From positions 1,302,001 to 1,366,000 of the forward strand of contig NZ_HF545616.1 in assembly GCF_000723465.1 (NCBI RefSeq): DNA of 64,000 nt. Reading direction: 5' to 3'. Made by a program: the position numbers and the translations under genes. The notes beneath the pieces were generated by a model. The model saw only the letters and a program-made list of their open reading frames with translations. It made no database searches and was not told where the DNA came from. Below, one piece after another: positions 43,492-53,403 of the stretch. Position 1 is the stretch's first letter. Every line of letters begins with the position of its first letter. The stretch comes from Ruminococcus bicirculans (ex Wegman et al. 2014). GTDB lineage: Bacteria; Bacillota; Clostridia; Oscillospirales; Ruminococcaceae.

Positions 43492-43520
43492 ATTATATAC
43501 TAAATTACTACAAAATGCAA
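43492..43520 (-). promoter_or_regulatory. Promoter of iscS-iscU-mnmA
   Basis: Minus strand: -35 TTGCAT (43515-43520), 17-base spacer, -10 TATAAT (43492-43497). Confidence 0.86.
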
Positions 43521-43562
43521 TAGTTTTCCCTAACTTAATAAAAAATTAATATTTATTTAATT

Positions 43563-44000
43563 CTATTTATACTGTTTAGAGCCCATTACTGCAAGTTCGT
43601 CACAACGTTCGTTTTCCGGATGTCCTGCATGGCCTTTTACCCAGTTGAAATTGACCTTATGCACCTCCAGCAGATCAAGAAGCTTTTCCCACAGATCACT
43701 GTTTAGAGCCTTTTTCTTGTCCGATTTCACCCAGTTGTTTGCACGCCATTTTTTGGCCCAGCCCTTTGTAACAGCGTCGATTATATACTTCGAGTCGCTG
43801 TAAAGCTCTACCTCACATGGCTCTTTCAGTGCAGAAAGAGCAGTGATAACAGCGGTTAGCTCCATGCGGTTATTGGTTGTAGAGGGATCACCGCCCCAAA
43901 GCTCTTTTGAATTGCCTTTATATCTTAGTATAACACCATATCCACCCGGTCCAGGATTTCCAGAGCAAGCACCGTCAGTAAAAATTTCTATTTTCTTCAT
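43563..44000 (-). CDS. rnhA: Ribonuclease HI
   Basis: A 145-residue RNase H that cuts RNA in RNA-DNA hybrids. Catalytic acids are in IFTDGACSGNPGPGGYG (Asp), NRMELTAVI (Glu), YSDSKYIIDA (Asp) and the final NERCDELA (Asp); WVKGHAGHPENE adds the His loop. Normal length for the type I enzyme. Confidence 0.97.
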   Translation of the reverse strand: MKKIEIFTDGACSGNPGPGGYGVILRYKGNSKELWGGDPSTTNNRMELTAVITALSALKEPCEVELYSDSKYIIDAVTKGWAKKWRANNWVKSDKKKALNSDLWEKLLDLLEVHKVNFNWVKGHAGHPENERCDELAVMGSKQYK

Positions 44001-44041
44001 TTATTTATCTCCGTTTTTGTGATGATTATTATGCAAAACAT

Positions 44042-44070
44042 ATTATACTACATTTCTCTCTTTTTTTCAA
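44042..44070 (-). promoter_or_regulatory. Promoter of rnhA
   Basis: Minus strand: -35 TTGAAA (44065-44070), 17-base spacer, -10 TATAAT (44042-44047). Confidence 0.86.
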
Positions 44071-44161
44071 GTACCTCTCAAGGTTTAATATTTTAATATT
44101 TATTACTTTTGAAATGTTCAAATTATACAAATGGCTTGAATGTCTTTGTATAAAATGAGAA

Positions 44162-44190
44162 TTGACTTAAAGGACATTAAGCTTTATAAT
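44162..44190 (+). promoter_or_regulatory. Promoter of the solute-binding protein gene
   Basis: -35 TTGACT (44162-44167), 17-base spacer, -10 TATAAT (44185-44190). Confidence 0.88.
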
Positions 44191-44249
44191 TGTAGTGTAA
44201 CATTGGTTGTTAAGACAGAAAATCATTTGATTTGGAGGTCAATTATTTT

Positions 44250-45665
44250 ATGAAGATCAAGAAGGTTCTTGCATTGGCAGTAGCGCTTACATCTGTTTTT
44301 GCAGTTGCAGGTTGTGGCTCCACAGGCGACAGTAGTTCAAAGGTATCAACAGTAAAGAAAGTTAAGGTCGAGGACACACAGGAAATAGAGGCTATCCCTG
44401 ACGATGCTCAGAAAACTATCCGTTGGATGGGTACATATGACCTTAACCCTGACGAGAAAAAGGGCGAGGATAAGTCCGTTGAGATGACCCTTTTCAACAA
44501 CAAGGGTGGTAAAGTAGAGTACACAAGAGTAACTGATAGCGAAAAATTTGACCAGCTCGCTAGTGCTATCATGGCTCAGCAGAATGTGCCTGATATCTTC
44601 AAGTATGAGTGGATGGCTTTCCCTGCACAGGTGCTTAAGGATATGTATCAGCCGGTTGACGATATTGTGAACTTTGACGATCCGTTGTGGGCTGATGTGA
44701 AAACAGCGGCTGATAAGTTCGTTATGGGCGGCAAGCATTATGTTGCTCCTATAAGCTTCACAGTCGGCACGCTTATGATGTACGATCAGGACGTTATTGA
44801 CGCTGAGGGTCTTGACGATCCATATGAGCTTTATCAGAACAACGAGTGGAATTGGGATAACTGGTATGACATGATGTCGGAGTTTGTTTCAAATGCTCCT
44901 GCTGATGTTGAGAGATTTGGTATCAATGGTTGGTTCCAGACACAGGTCATTCAGCAGACCGGTAAAACAATGGTAAACTATGACGGAGAGAAGTTCACAA
45001 ACAATATAAATGACCCTGATATTGAAAGAGCAGAAGATCTGCTTTATCAGGTAGGTAAGAACAACCTTGTAAACGGCAACTGGCTTGGCAATGCTAAGCA
45101 GGCACTTAAAGACGGAAATCTGCTGTTCTACTGCATGGGTACATGGGCTATGACAGGAAATAACGGACCTTCTGACGCTGACACTTGGAGAGTGGTCCCT
45201 GTTCCGTCTGATCCTAACACTGATGAAAAGTACATGACATCTGATATGACGGCATATATGTGGGTAAGAGGTTCAACAGCTAAAGAGGCTGTAAAGTGCT
45301 GGTATGAGTGTTGCAGAATGGCTAACACAGATGAGACATATAAGGAAAACGGCAAGGAGAAATTCCTCAATGCTAACCCTAACTGGACAGAGGATATGTA
45401 TCAGGTGATCGTTGACTGCTCATCTTCTGAGTACAATCAGGTGTTTGACTACGGCTACGGAATTTCTTCCACAATGTCTGACGACAACGCAAATGAGGAC
45501 GGCAACTGCGTAACAAGAAAGCTTTATGAATACACAAACAAGGCTGACGATAACGGCAAGCAGTTCTCATGGACAGAGCTGAGAGAATCATACTCTGCAA
45601 CTGTTGACGCCGAGCTTAAGACTATCAACGACGCTGTTGTTGCATTCAATAAGAAAAATTCATAA
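44250..45665 (+). CDS. Extracellular solute-binding lipoprotein (family 1)
   Basis: A 471-residue substrate-binding protein of the sugar ABC-transporter kind. The signal peptide ends in the lipobox AVAGC with Cys22 as lipid anchor, then a Ser-rich linker. The mature part has features of the group: PDIFKYEWMAFP near the start, repeated Trp/Tyr-rich stretches (NEWNWDNWYDMM) and LFYCMGTWAM. No permease or ATPase gene is next to it; terminators close both sides. It may act with a transporter elsewhere. ATG 44250 follows GGAGG; a TTG at 44232 is part of that site. Confidence 0.92.
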   Translation: MKIKKVLALAVALTSVFAVAGCGSTGDSSSKVSTVKKVKVEDTQEIEAIPDDAQKTIRWMGTYDLNPDEKKGEDKSVEMTLFNNKGGKVEYTRVTDSEKFDQLASAIMAQQNVPDIFKYEWMAFPAQVLKDMYQPVDDIVNFDDPLWADVKTAADKFVMGGKHYVAPISFTVGTLMMYDQDVIDAEGLDDPYELYQNNEWNWDNWYDMMSEFVSNAPADVERFGINGWFQTQVIQQTGKTMVNYDGEKFTNNINDPDIERAEDLLYQVGKNNLVNGNWLGNAKQALKDGNLLFYCMGTWAMTGNNGPSDADTWRVVPVPSDPNTDEKYMTSDMTAYMWVRGSTAKEAVKCWYECCRMANTDETYKENGKEKFLNANPNWTEDMYQVIVDCSSSEYNQVFDYGYGISSTMSDDNANEDGNCVTRKLYEYTNKADDNGKQFSWTELRESYSATVDAELKTINDAVVAFNKKNS

Positions 45666-45675
45666 GATTACTTTA

Positions 45676-45707
45676 CAAGACTTCGATTTTATCGGGGTCT
45701 TGTTTTT
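45676..45707 (+). terminator. Terminator after the solute-binding gene
   Basis: CAAGAC and GTCTTG with an inner CGAT/ATCG stem, followed by five T. Confidence 0.87.
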
Positions 45708-45711
45708 GCAT

Positions 45712-45743
45712 AAAAATATGGCTCTGAGTTTTTGCTCAGAGCC
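45712..45743 (-). terminator. Terminator of the trp operon
   Basis: On the minus strand GGCTCTGAG, six-base loop, CTCAGAGCC then ATATTTTTA. Confidence 0.88.
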
Positions 45744-45757
45744 TTGCTTTGTTATAT

Positions 45758-46549
45758 TTAGCTGTCCATGCCCTCACGAACAGACTTGATAAACTTGCCA
45801 ACATATTCAGGAGCGTCTTTGCCGTGTTCCTCAACAATTTTAACAACAGCACTTCCCATGATAACGCCGTCAGCGTACTGGGACATTTTCTTTGCCTGCT
45901 CAGGATTTGAAATTCCGAAACCTATGCAGCAAGGGCAGTGATCGTTGTTTCGGATAGGTGCAAGCAACTCGTTGAAGTCTGTTGTTATCTCAGAGCGCAT
46001 ACCAGTAACGCCCAGTGAAGATACAACATACAAAAAGCCCTTTGACTTTTCTGCTATCATTTTTACACGCTCGTGTGAAGTCGGTGCAACAAGGAAGATA
46101 GTGTAGATACCATTTTTCTCAGCCTCGCCCTCAAGCTCTTCACGTTCTTCAAAAGGCATATCTGGAACGATAACGCCGTCTATCTGAGTTTCTTTGCAAA
46201 GCTCAAAGAACTTTGCTGTACCGAACCTGAAGATAGTGTTTATATACATCATCAGAAGCATAGGCTTGTCAGTCTGTGTGCGGAGTTTTCTTACAAGGTC
46301 AAATATCTTGTCAAGATTCGTTCCGCCGCTCAGAGAACGCAGAGAAGCTTTCTGAATAGTTGCACCCTCTGCGATAGGGTCAGAGAACGGCACTCCGATC
46401 TCGATAATGTCAGAACCATTTTTATACATTTCAAGAACGCACTTTTCTGTTGTATCCATATCAGGATCGCCTGCGGTGATAAATGTCACAAGCGCCTTTT
46501 TGTTTTCTGCTTTAAGCTTTTCAAAACAAGCGTCTATCCTATTCTTCAT
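45758..46549 (-). CDS. trpA: Tryptophan synthase alpha chain
   Basis: A 263-residue TIM barrel that splits indole-3-glycerol phosphate to indole. The catalytic Glu is in [16 protein letters not shown] and the Asp in [13 protein letters not shown]; the phosphate-binding [10 protein letters not shown] is late. Its start overlaps the end of trpB by 11 bases, so they are cotranslated, fitting the alpha-beta complex. Confidence 0.97.
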   Translation of the reverse strand: MKNRIDACFEKLKAENKKALVTFITAGDPDMDTTEKCVLEMYKNGSDIIEIGVPFSDPIAEGATIQKASLRSLSGGTNLDKIFDLVRKLRTQTDKPMLLMMYINTIFRFGTAKFFELCKETQIDGVIVPDMPFEEREELEGEAEKNGIYTIFLVAPTSHERVKMIAEKSKGFLYVVSSLGVTGMRSEITTDFNELLAPIRNNDHCPCCIGFGISNPEQAKKMSQYADGVIMGSAVVKIVEEHGKDAPEYVGKFIKSVREGMDS

Positions 46550-47729
46550 TGAGCTCGACCTCCCTGTATCTTGCTATTGAGTATACGTCCTTGTCGCCTC
46601 TGCCTGAAAGGTTGATGACAAGTATTGAGTCCTTATCCATTGTAGGAGCAATCTTAAGCGCAGCGGCAACTGCGTGTGATGACTCGATAGCAGGGATTAT
46701 ACCCTCTGTTCTTGAAAGGTACTCAAAAGCACAAACTGCTTCTTCATCGGTTATGTCAACATACTGCGCTCTGCCTATAGAGTTAAGATATGCGTGCTCA
46801 GGTCCGATACCTGGGTAGTCAAGACCTGCGGAAATTGAGTAAACAGGGTCGATCTGACCATATTCGTTCTGCAAGAAAAGCGATTTCATGCCGTGGAATA
46901 TACCAAGTGAGCCTTTTGCAACTGTAGCCGCATGGTCAGGTGTGTCAATGCCTCTGCCTGCTGCTTCTGCACCAACAAGCTTGACTGACTTGTCTTCGAT
47001 AAAGTTGTAGAATGCACCCATAGCGTTTGAGCCACCGCCTACGCAGGCAACAACGCAATCAGGTAGTCTGCCTTCCTTTTCCATAAGCTGTGATTTTATT
47101 TCAGCACTGATAACTTTCTGGAAATCCCTAACCATTGTAGGATATGGGTGAGGTCCCATTACAGAGCCTATGCAGTAGTAAGTTGTGTCGATATTTGATA
47201 CCCAATCTCTGAAAGCTTCATTGATAGCGTCTTTCAGTGTAGCAGTACCGCTTGCAACGCCTGTTACCTTTGCGCCAAGAAGATTCATTCTGTAAACGTT
47301 AAGGGATTGTCTTTTCATATCGGTCTCGCCCATGTAGACCTCACATTCCAGACCCATAAGAGCGCAAACTGTAGCGGTAGCAACACCGTGCTGACCGGCA
47401 CCGGTTTCAGCGATTATGCGCTTCTTACCCATTTTTTTTGCCAGAAGTATCTGACCCAAAACGTTGTTTATCTTGTGTGAGCCTGTGTGGTTAAGATCCT
47501 CACGTTTGATGTATATTTTAGCTCCGCCAAGATCTTTGGTCATCTTTTCTGCATAATAAAGCATTGACGGTCTGCCTGCATAATTGTGGTAAAGCTCCTG
47601 GAGCTCTTTGTTGAACTCAGGATCGTCCTTGTATTTATCGTAAGCTTTTTCAAGCTCGTGAACAGCAGTCATGACAGTTTCAGGAATATATTGTCCGCCA
47701 AATTCGCCGAATCGTCCAATTTTACTCAT
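46539..47729 (-). CDS. trpB: Tryptophan synthase beta chain
   Basis: A 396-residue PLP enzyme that joins indole and serine. PLP lysine is in [27 protein letters not shown] and [13 protein letters not shown] bind the substrate and phosphate. Normal TrpB1 length. Begins right after trpF. Confidence 0.98.
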   Translation of the reverse strand: MSKIGRFGEFGGQYIPETVMTAVHELEKAYDKYKDDPEFNKELQELYHNYAGRPSMLYYAEKMTKDLGGAKIYIKREDLNHTGSHKINNVLGQILLAKKMGKKRIIAETGAGQHGVATATVCALMGLECEVYMGETDMKRQSLNVYRMNLLGAKVTGVASGTATLKDAINEAFRDWVSNIDTTYYCIGSVMGPHPYPTMVRDFQKVISAEIKSQLMEKEGRLPDCVVACVGGGSNAMGAFYNFIEDKSVKLVGAEAAGRGIDTPDHAATVAKGSLGIFHGMKSLFLQNEYGQIDPVYSISAGLDYPGIGPEHAYLNSIGRAQYVDITDEEAVCAFEYLSRTEGIIPAIESSHAVAAALKIAPTMDKDSILVINLSGRGDKDVYSIARYREVELNEE

Positions 47730-48362
47730 TTATATCCTTCTTTCGGTATTATTTCTGATAGTTTCAACTATCCTTTTTATCTTGTTTTCGTCCTTGAAGC
47801 CATTGGTTTCCACTGAACTTGAAAAGTCAACGCCATAAGGTTGTACCTTTTCCATAGCATAGCAGATGTTCTCCTCATTCAGTCCGCCTGCAAGGAAAAA
47901 CGGCTTTGATATGTTTACCTGTGAAAATATATCAAGGTCAACACGCTTGCCAGTCCCACCGTAGCTGCCTGCTGAAAAGCTGTCTATAAGCAGCTTATGG
48001 ACGGGAAGTGCGTCAGCTTTTGCAATATCATCAGCATATTTCACACGAACGGCTTTCCATATCTCACAGTCGCAGTTTTTACGGAGTTTATCAATATACT
48101 CTGCGTTTTCTTCACCGTGAAGCTGGATAACATCAAGCTTATGTGCAAAGCTTTTCAGAATATTCTCTATAGGCTCGTTTACAAAAACGCCCACTCGTTT
48201 GATTTCCTTATTAAGAAGAAGTTCAAGATCGTAGAATGTGTCAATGTCTACCGTGCGTTTAAAACCCTCCGACAGTATAAAGCCTGCATAATCAGGGTGG
48301 TATGTGTTCACATAAAGAATATCGTTCACACGGCGCATACCACATATCTTGATTTTTGTCAT
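47730..48362 (-). CDS. trpF: Phosphoribosylanthranilate isomerase
   Basis: A 210-residue TIM barrel. The active Cys is in KICGMRR near residue 7, LHGEEN and the general acid region LIDSF follow, and the phosphate site is in FLAGGLNEENI. It is directly next to trpC (48363) without a gap, and trpB follows at once. Confidence 0.96.
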   Translation of the reverse strand: MTKIKICGMRRVNDILYVNTYHPDYAGFILSEGFKRTVDIDTFYDLELLLNKEIKRVGVFVNEPIENILKSFAHKLDVIQLHGEENAEYIDKLRKNCDCEIWKAVRVKYADDIAKADALPVHKLLIDSFSAGSYGGTGKRVDLDIFSQVNISKPFFLAGGLNEENICYAMEKVQPYGVDFSSSVETNGFKDENKIKRIVETIRNNTERRI

Positions 48363-49142
48363 TTATACGCCCTCTCTCAGTTCATGGAGAGTTGTACCGA
48401 TATTGCCGCTTCTCATAAGCGTTTCACCTATAAGCACAGCGTCTGCCCCAAGGCTGCGTACCTTTTTCATATCGGCATTTGTTTTTATACCGCTTTCAGA
48501 AACGAGCACTGCATGGTCGCCTACTATATTGCTGAGCCTGCCTGTGGTTTCAAGGTCAACGTCAAAAGTGTAAAGATTTCTGTTGTTTATGCCAAGCATA
48601 TCAGGCTTAAAACCAAGCGTCTTTTTATACTCTTCCTCGTTGTGCACCTCTACAAGACATTCAAGGTCAAGCTCGTGTGCAATGTCAGAATATTCTTTCA
48701 TCTGACCCTCGCTGAGTATAGCCGAGATAAGCAGCACTGCATCAGCACCTAAGGCTCTTGCCTCGTAGAGCTGATATTCGTCGATAACGAAGTCCTTGCG
48801 GAGTATCGGCAGATTTACAGCCGCTCTAATAGCTTTGAGATATTCCCCAGAGCCTTGAAAATAGTGCTCTTCCGTCAGGCAGGAGATAGCATTCGCACCG
48901 TTTTTCTCATATTCGCAGGCGGTATTCACAGGGTCAAAGTCAGGGCAGATAAGTCCCTTTGACGGCGAGGCTTTCTTTACCTCGCTTATGACGGAAAGGG
49001 TGTCACGCTTGATAGATTTTGAAAAGGAAACTGTCTGATACTCTTTTTCGGCTGCCATGTATTTGATATCCTGTCTTGAAACTTTTGATATATCTCTTTC
49101 AAGCTGTTCTTTTCTTTTGTCGCAGATATTGTCTAGTATCAT
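48363..49142 (-). CDS. trpC: Indole-3-glycerol phosphate synthase
   Basis: A 259-residue TIM barrel closing the indole ring. Key motifs: SEVKKASPSKGLI (catalytic Lys and Ser), LTEEHYFQGS, LRKDFVIDEYQ, LVEVHNEEE, GINNRNL and VSESGIKT. Separate from TrpF, as is usual outside enteric bacteria. Confidence 0.97.
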   Translation of the reverse strand: MILDNICDKRKEQLERDISKVSRQDIKYMAAEKEYQTVSFSKSIKRDTLSVISEVKKASPSKGLICPDFDPVNTACEYEKNGANAISCLTEEHYFQGSGEYLKAIRAAVNLPILRKDFVIDEYQLYEARALGADAVLLISAILSEGQMKEYSDIAHELDLECLVEVHNEEEYKKTLGFKPDMLGINNRNLYTFDVDLETTGRLSNIVGDHAVLVSESGIKTNADMKKVRSLGADAVLIGETLMRSGNIGTTLHELREGV

Positions 49143-49145
49143 TAT

Positions 49146-50783
49146 TTATCCTCTGTTAGTAAGTTCAACAAGTTCTTCAAGCTTTTTAAGAGCTTTTCCG
49201 CTGTCTATCATTTCAGCTGCAGTCTTTACGCCCTCTTCGATGCTGTCGCATTTGCCGCAGATATAAAGTGCACAGCCTGAGTTGAGAAGAACAATATCTC
49301 TCTTTGCACCCTTGATTGTGCCCTCAAGTATACCTCTTGTGATAGCTGCGTTGCCCTTTCCGTCCTCGCCAACGATGTCAGAAAGCTTTCCTCTTTTAAG
49401 ACCGAAGTCCTCAGGCTTTATCTCATACTTGATAATCTTTCCACCATTTATCTCGCAGATAGTTGTAGGAGCTGATATAGAAACTTCGTCAAGTCTGTCG
49501 TTGCCGTAAACGAGCATTGCTCTTTTTATGCCTAGGTTCATAAGCACCTTAGCCATTGGTTCAAGCAGATCAGGATCATATGTGCCAAGTATCATGAAGT
49601 CTGCTTTTGCAGGATTAGCGAGAGGTCCGAGAATGTTGAAAACAGTTCTTACACCTATCTGCGCTCTTGTAGGTCCTACAAATCTCATTGCTGAGTGATA
49701 TGACTGTGCAAACAGGAATGAAAGACCGATCTCGTCAAGGGACTTTTCAGCCTGTTCATGTGTTGACTGAATTTTAACTCCAAGAGCCTCGAGAACATCA
49801 GCCGCACCGCTCTTTGAAGAAACGCTTCTGTTGCCGTGTTTTGCGACTTTCTGTCCTGCTGCCGCAATTACGAATGAAGAGGTTGTGGAAATGTTGAAGC
49901 TGTTTGAAAGATCTCCACCTGTGCCAACTATATCAAGAGTACCCTTGACGTTGACCTTGGACATTTTCTCTCTCATTACCTTTGCAAAACCGGTTATCTC
50001 GTCAATAGTCTCACCTTTCATTCTCAGAGCTGTGAGCAGGCAGGCGATCTGAGCATTAGAAGCTCTGTCGCTCATGATGATATCCATTGCTTTATAAGCT
50101 TCGTCCTCAGTTAGTGACTTTCCATCACATACTATTTTGAGATACTTTTTAAGCTCAACTCTTTCGCTGTCAGGAAGAGCAGCTGACTTTGTTTTTGTGG
50201 TCTTTATGCCTGCGATATCGTTCAGGAAGTTTTCGATTATCATGTTTCCAACTTCGCCAGTGAGAACTGACTCAGGGTGGAACTGAACGCCGTAGGTCGG
50301 GTGTTCTCTGTGTCTTATTGCCATTATCTGAGCTTTATCGTCAGTTGCAATAACAGACAGGCAGGTAGGAAGTGAAATGCTGTCAACAACAAGTGAGTGA
50401 TATCTTGCGGCTTTTATTGTGCTTTTCAGACCGCTGAAAAGTGGGTTTGCAGTGTTAAGATTGATATCTGTCTGCTTGCCGTGAAGCTGCTGCTTTGCGT
50501 GAACTATCTTTCCACCGAATGCTTCGGCTATCGCCTGGTGTCCCAGACAAACGCCAAGTATAGGGATCCTGCCACTGAATGTTTTTATGACCTCTTCGGA
50601 AATTCCTGCGTCCTTTGGATAACCAGGACCAGGGGAGATGATGATAGCCGCAGGTGACATTTTTTCGATCTCTTCTATGGTTATCTCATCATTTCTTGCT
50701 ACTGTAATGTCTTTTGTGAGTACGCCTACAGCCTGATAAAGATTGTAGGTAAAGCTGTCATAGTTGTCAATAAGTAAAATCAT
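49146..50783 (-). CDS. trpGD: Fused anthranilate synthase component II and anthranilate phosphoribosyltransferase
   Basis: A 545-residue two-domain protein. Residues 1-190 are TrpG, a class I glutamine amidotransferase with active C79 (GVCLGHQ), H169 and E171 (FHPES). After a linker of about 20, residues 210-545 are TrpD with IVGTGGDLSNSFNISTTSSF for PRPP and KHGNRSVSSKSGAADVLEALG. It gives ammonia to TrpE and moves anthranilate to PRPP. The fusion arrangement is like enteric TrpGD; here in a Clostridial operon. Confidence 0.97.
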   Translation of the reverse strand: MILLIDNYDSFTYNLYQAVGVLTKDITVARNDEITIEEIEKMSPAAIIISPGPGYPKDAGISEEVIKTFSGRIPILGVCLGHQAIAEAFGGKIVHAKQQLHGKQTDINLNTANPLFSGLKSTIKAARYHSLVVDSISLPTCLSVIATDDKAQIMAIRHREHPTYGVQFHPESVLTGEVGNMIIENFLNDIAGIKTTKTKSAALPDSERVELKKYLKIVCDGKSLTEDEAYKAMDIIMSDRASNAQIACLLTALRMKGETIDEITGFAKVMREKMSKVNVKGTLDIVGTGGDLSNSFNISTTSSFVIAAAGQKVAKHGNRSVSSKSGAADVLEALGVKIQSTHEQAEKSLDEIGLSFLFAQSYHSAMRFVGPTRAQIGVRTVFNILGPLANPAKADFMILGTYDPDLLEPMAKVLMNLGIKRAMLVYGNDRLDEVSISAPTTICEINGGKIIKYEIKPEDFGLKRGKLSDIVGEDGKGNAAITRGILEGTIKGAKRDIVLLNSGCALYICGKCDSIEEGVKTAAEMIDSGKALKKLEELVELTNRG

Positions 50784-50795
50784 AGTAATCTTCCT

Positions 50796-51872
50796 TTACA
50801 GTACAAACTTATCAATGAAAGTTTTGTCGTTGAAGTAGTTTATGCCGATAGCATTCCTTATTTCTGAAACAGTTTCGTTTGAAACCTCTATTGCACGTTG
50901 TGTGCCTTTTTTAAGTATCTCTATGAGCTGCTCTTTGTCTTTTTCATATTCCTCACGTCTTGCTCTGATTGGTGCGAGAAATTCCTGCATAACGTTGTTA
51001 AGGAACTTCTTACATTTCATATCGCCAAGGCCGCCACGCTCATAATGTTCTTTCATCTCTGCGAGGTTCTTATAGTCAGGGAAGTATTTAGCAAAATCTT
51101 CGTCCTTGCTGAATGCGTCAAGATAGATAAATACTGGATTGCCCTCTGTGTGACCGGGGTCGCTTACATTGATGTGTATAGGGTCAGTGTACATTGACAT
51201 TATCTTGTTTTTCAGCGTTTTTTCATCGTCTTTAAGGTAAATGCAGTTGCCAAGAGATTTGCTCATCTTTGTGTTGCCGTCTGTACCAACAAGTCTGTTG
51301 CAGCTTGCGTTGTCTGGGAGAACAGCCTCAGGCTCAACAAGTATATCGCACTTATAAATTCTGTTGAAGCTGTTTACTATCTCTCTTGCCTGTTCAAGCA
51401 TTGGAAGCTGATCTTCTCCAACAGGAACATACTTAGCCTTGAATGCTGTGATGTCTGCTGCCTGGCTGATAGGATATGTCATAAATCCAACAGGGAGGTT
51501 TCTTTCAAAGTTTCTCATTTTTATCTCAGACTTGATAGTAGGGTTTCTTTCAAGTCTTGACATTGTAACGAGGTTTGAATAGTACATTGGAAGCTCATAA
51601 AGTGCTGGGATATGTGACTGAACGAAGAATGTTGTCTTGTCAGGCTCAAGCCCTACCGCAAGATAGTCAAGCATTACCTCAAGAATGTTTTGTCTTATCT
51701 TCTCGGGATTGTCAGCGTTATCTGTAAGTGCCTGAAGATCGGCTATCATAACGAACTGATCGAATTTTCCTGTGTTTTGAAGTTCAACTCTTTTTCTGAG
51801 GGAACCTACATAATGACCAAGATGAAGTGATCCAGTTGGTCTATCGCCTGTAAGAATAATATTATTGCTCAT
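50796..51872 (-). CDS. trpS: Tryptophanyl-tRNA synthetase
   Basis: A 358-residue class I synthetase. HIGH-type motif GSLHLGHYVGSL is near residue 14, and the KMSKS loop is present in TKMSKSLGN. Slightly longer than B. subtilis TrpS (330) at the C-terminus. Its location inside the trp operon, between trpE and trpGD, puts it under the same T-box leader. Ribosome site AAAAGGAG. Confidence 0.97.
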   Translation of the reverse strand: MSNNIILTGDRPTGSLHLGHYVGSLRKRVELQNTGKFDQFVMIADLQALTDNADNPEKIRQNILEVMLDYLAVGLEPDKTTFFVQSHIPALYELPMYYSNLVTMSRLERNPTIKSEIKMRNFERNLPVGFMTYPISQAADITAFKAKYVPVGEDQLPMLEQAREIVNSFNRIYKCDILVEPEAVLPDNASCNRLVGTDGNTKMSKSLGNCIYLKDDEKTLKNKIMSMYTDPIHINVSDPGHTEGNPVFIYLDAFSKDEDFAKYFPDYKNLAEMKEHYERGGLGDMKCKKFLNNVMQEFLAPIRARREEYEKDKEQLIEILKKGTQRAIEVSNETVSEIRNAIGINYFNDKTFIDKFVL

Positions 51873-51891
51873 GTTATTAACTCCTTTTAAA

Positions 51892-53367
51892 TTATAATTT
51901 GCTTGCTTCTTTTATTGCATTTATAACAGCCATTGCCTTGTTGCATGACTCCTGATATTCGTTCTCAGGAACTGAGTCTGCGACAACTCCGCCTCCTGCT
52001 TGGATATAAGCCTTGTTATTTTTGAAAAGCACTGTTCTTATAGCGATACAAGTATCCAGCGAACCGTCAAATGCAAGATAACCAACTGTTCCGCCATAAA
52101 GGCCTCTTTTTGTTGTTTCAAGCTCGTCGATTATCTCCATTGCTCTTACCTTCGGTGCGCCTGAAAGAGTGCCTGCAGGAAGAACTGCCATAAGTGCGTC
52201 AAGAGGTTTCTTATCTTCTCTCAGTGTACCCTTTACATTAGATACAAGGTGCATCACCTTTGAATATCTTTCAACTATCATCATGTCTGTAACAGTTACG
52301 GAGCCGAACTCAGAAACCTTTCCTATGTCGTTTCTTCCAAGGTCAACGAGCATTGTGTGTTCAGCTCTTTCCTTTGGATCGTTGAGAAGCTGTTGTTCAT
52401 TGCGGATATCTTCGTCGTAGGTCGCTCCACGCTTGATAGTGCCTGCAATTGGTCTTGTTACTACCGTTCTGTTTTCTACTGATACCAGCATTTCAGGTGA
52501 AGCGCCTGCAACAGCATAATCATTGTGCTTAAAGTAGTAAAGGTAAGGTGACGGATTAGTGGAGCGGAGCATTCTGTAAACGTCAAAGCTGTCAGGCGGA
52601 TTGTCTATCTCAAATCTCTGTGACGGAACTATCTGGAAGATGTCGCCCTCTTTGATGTATTCCTTAGCCTTTTCAACGTTTGCAAGATAATGTTCCTTTG
52701 TGATGTTGGATTTTACTGTGATGTTGTCCTCCATTGTCTTTGGAGTTTTCATAACAGGCTTGTAATTTCTAAGAGTTTCAACTACTTCGTTGCATATCTT
52801 TTCACATTCTTTGTATTTAGTTTCAAGATCATCGCTCTTATTGATGTTGAGGATTATTACAGCCTTGTTTGAAAGGTGATCGTAAGCAACGATCTTTTCA
52901 AAAAGGTGCAGGTCAGCGTCAGGAAGTTTAAGATCGTCCTCAGGAGGGGAGCAGAGAGTTTTTTCAAAATATCTTATCATATCATAAGCGAAAAATCCTA
53001 TTAGACCACCTGTGAGCTTTGGATAATTATTAAATCTCGGTGACTTGTGGCCTTCGATTATCTCAGAAAAGAAAGCGATAGGATCATCGACTTTTACCGT
53101 TTCATCAGCCTTGCCTTTTTCTTTGACAGTAACAACGTGCTTGTCAAGAATATATTCGCATTTAGGATCAATGCCCACATATGAATATCTGCCCCACTGG
53201 TCTTTATTATCTACAGATTCAAGAATGAAACAATCATCATACGCCTCGTGCAGACAGTTAAAAAGTTGTATTGGCGTACATGAATCCATGAGAAGCTCAT
53301 AGAATACAGGCACAGTCTTGTAGTTTTCAAAAAGTTTCTTTACTTGTTCAATAGCAGGGTACAGCAT
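51892..53367 (-). CDS. trpE: Anthranilate synthase component I
   Basis: A 491-residue chorismate-using enzyme, first step of tryptophan synthesis. The N-terminal part has FILESV, the region that in other TrpE binds tryptophan for feedback inhibition; the catalytic C-terminal part shows RPIAGTIKRGATYDED, DLGRNDIGKVSEFGSV, GTLSGAPKVRAMEIIDELE and GAGGGVVADS-type end (QAGGGVVADS). ATG 53367 with GGAGG is the start; the frame is open to 53433 but that ATG lies inside the leader terminator. Confidence 0.97.
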   Translation of the reverse strand: MLYPAIEQVKKLFENYKTVPVFYELLMDSCTPIQLFNCLHEAYDDCFILESVDNKDQWGRYSYVGIDPKCEYILDKHVVTVKEKGKADETVKVDDPIAFFSEIIEGHKSPRFNNYPKLTGGLIGFFAYDMIRYFEKTLCSPPEDDLKLPDADLHLFEKIVAYDHLSNKAVIILNINKSDDLETKYKECEKICNEVVETLRNYKPVMKTPKTMEDNITVKSNITKEHYLANVEKAKEYIKEGDIFQIVPSQRFEIDNPPDSFDVYRMLRSTNPSPYLYYFKHNDYAVAGASPEMLVSVENRTVVTRPIAGTIKRGATYDEDIRNEQQLLNDPKERAEHTMLVDLGRNDIGKVSEFGSVTVTDMMIVERYSKVMHLVSNVKGTLREDKKPLDALMAVLPAGTLSGAPKVRAMEIIDELETTKRGLYGGTVGYLAFDGSLDTCIAIRTVLFKNNKAYIQAGGGVVADSVPENEYQESCNKAMAVINAIKEASKL

Positions 53368-53403
53368 AAATATTCCTCCTAAATGCTTTTTTGTCGTAAA
53401 ATT

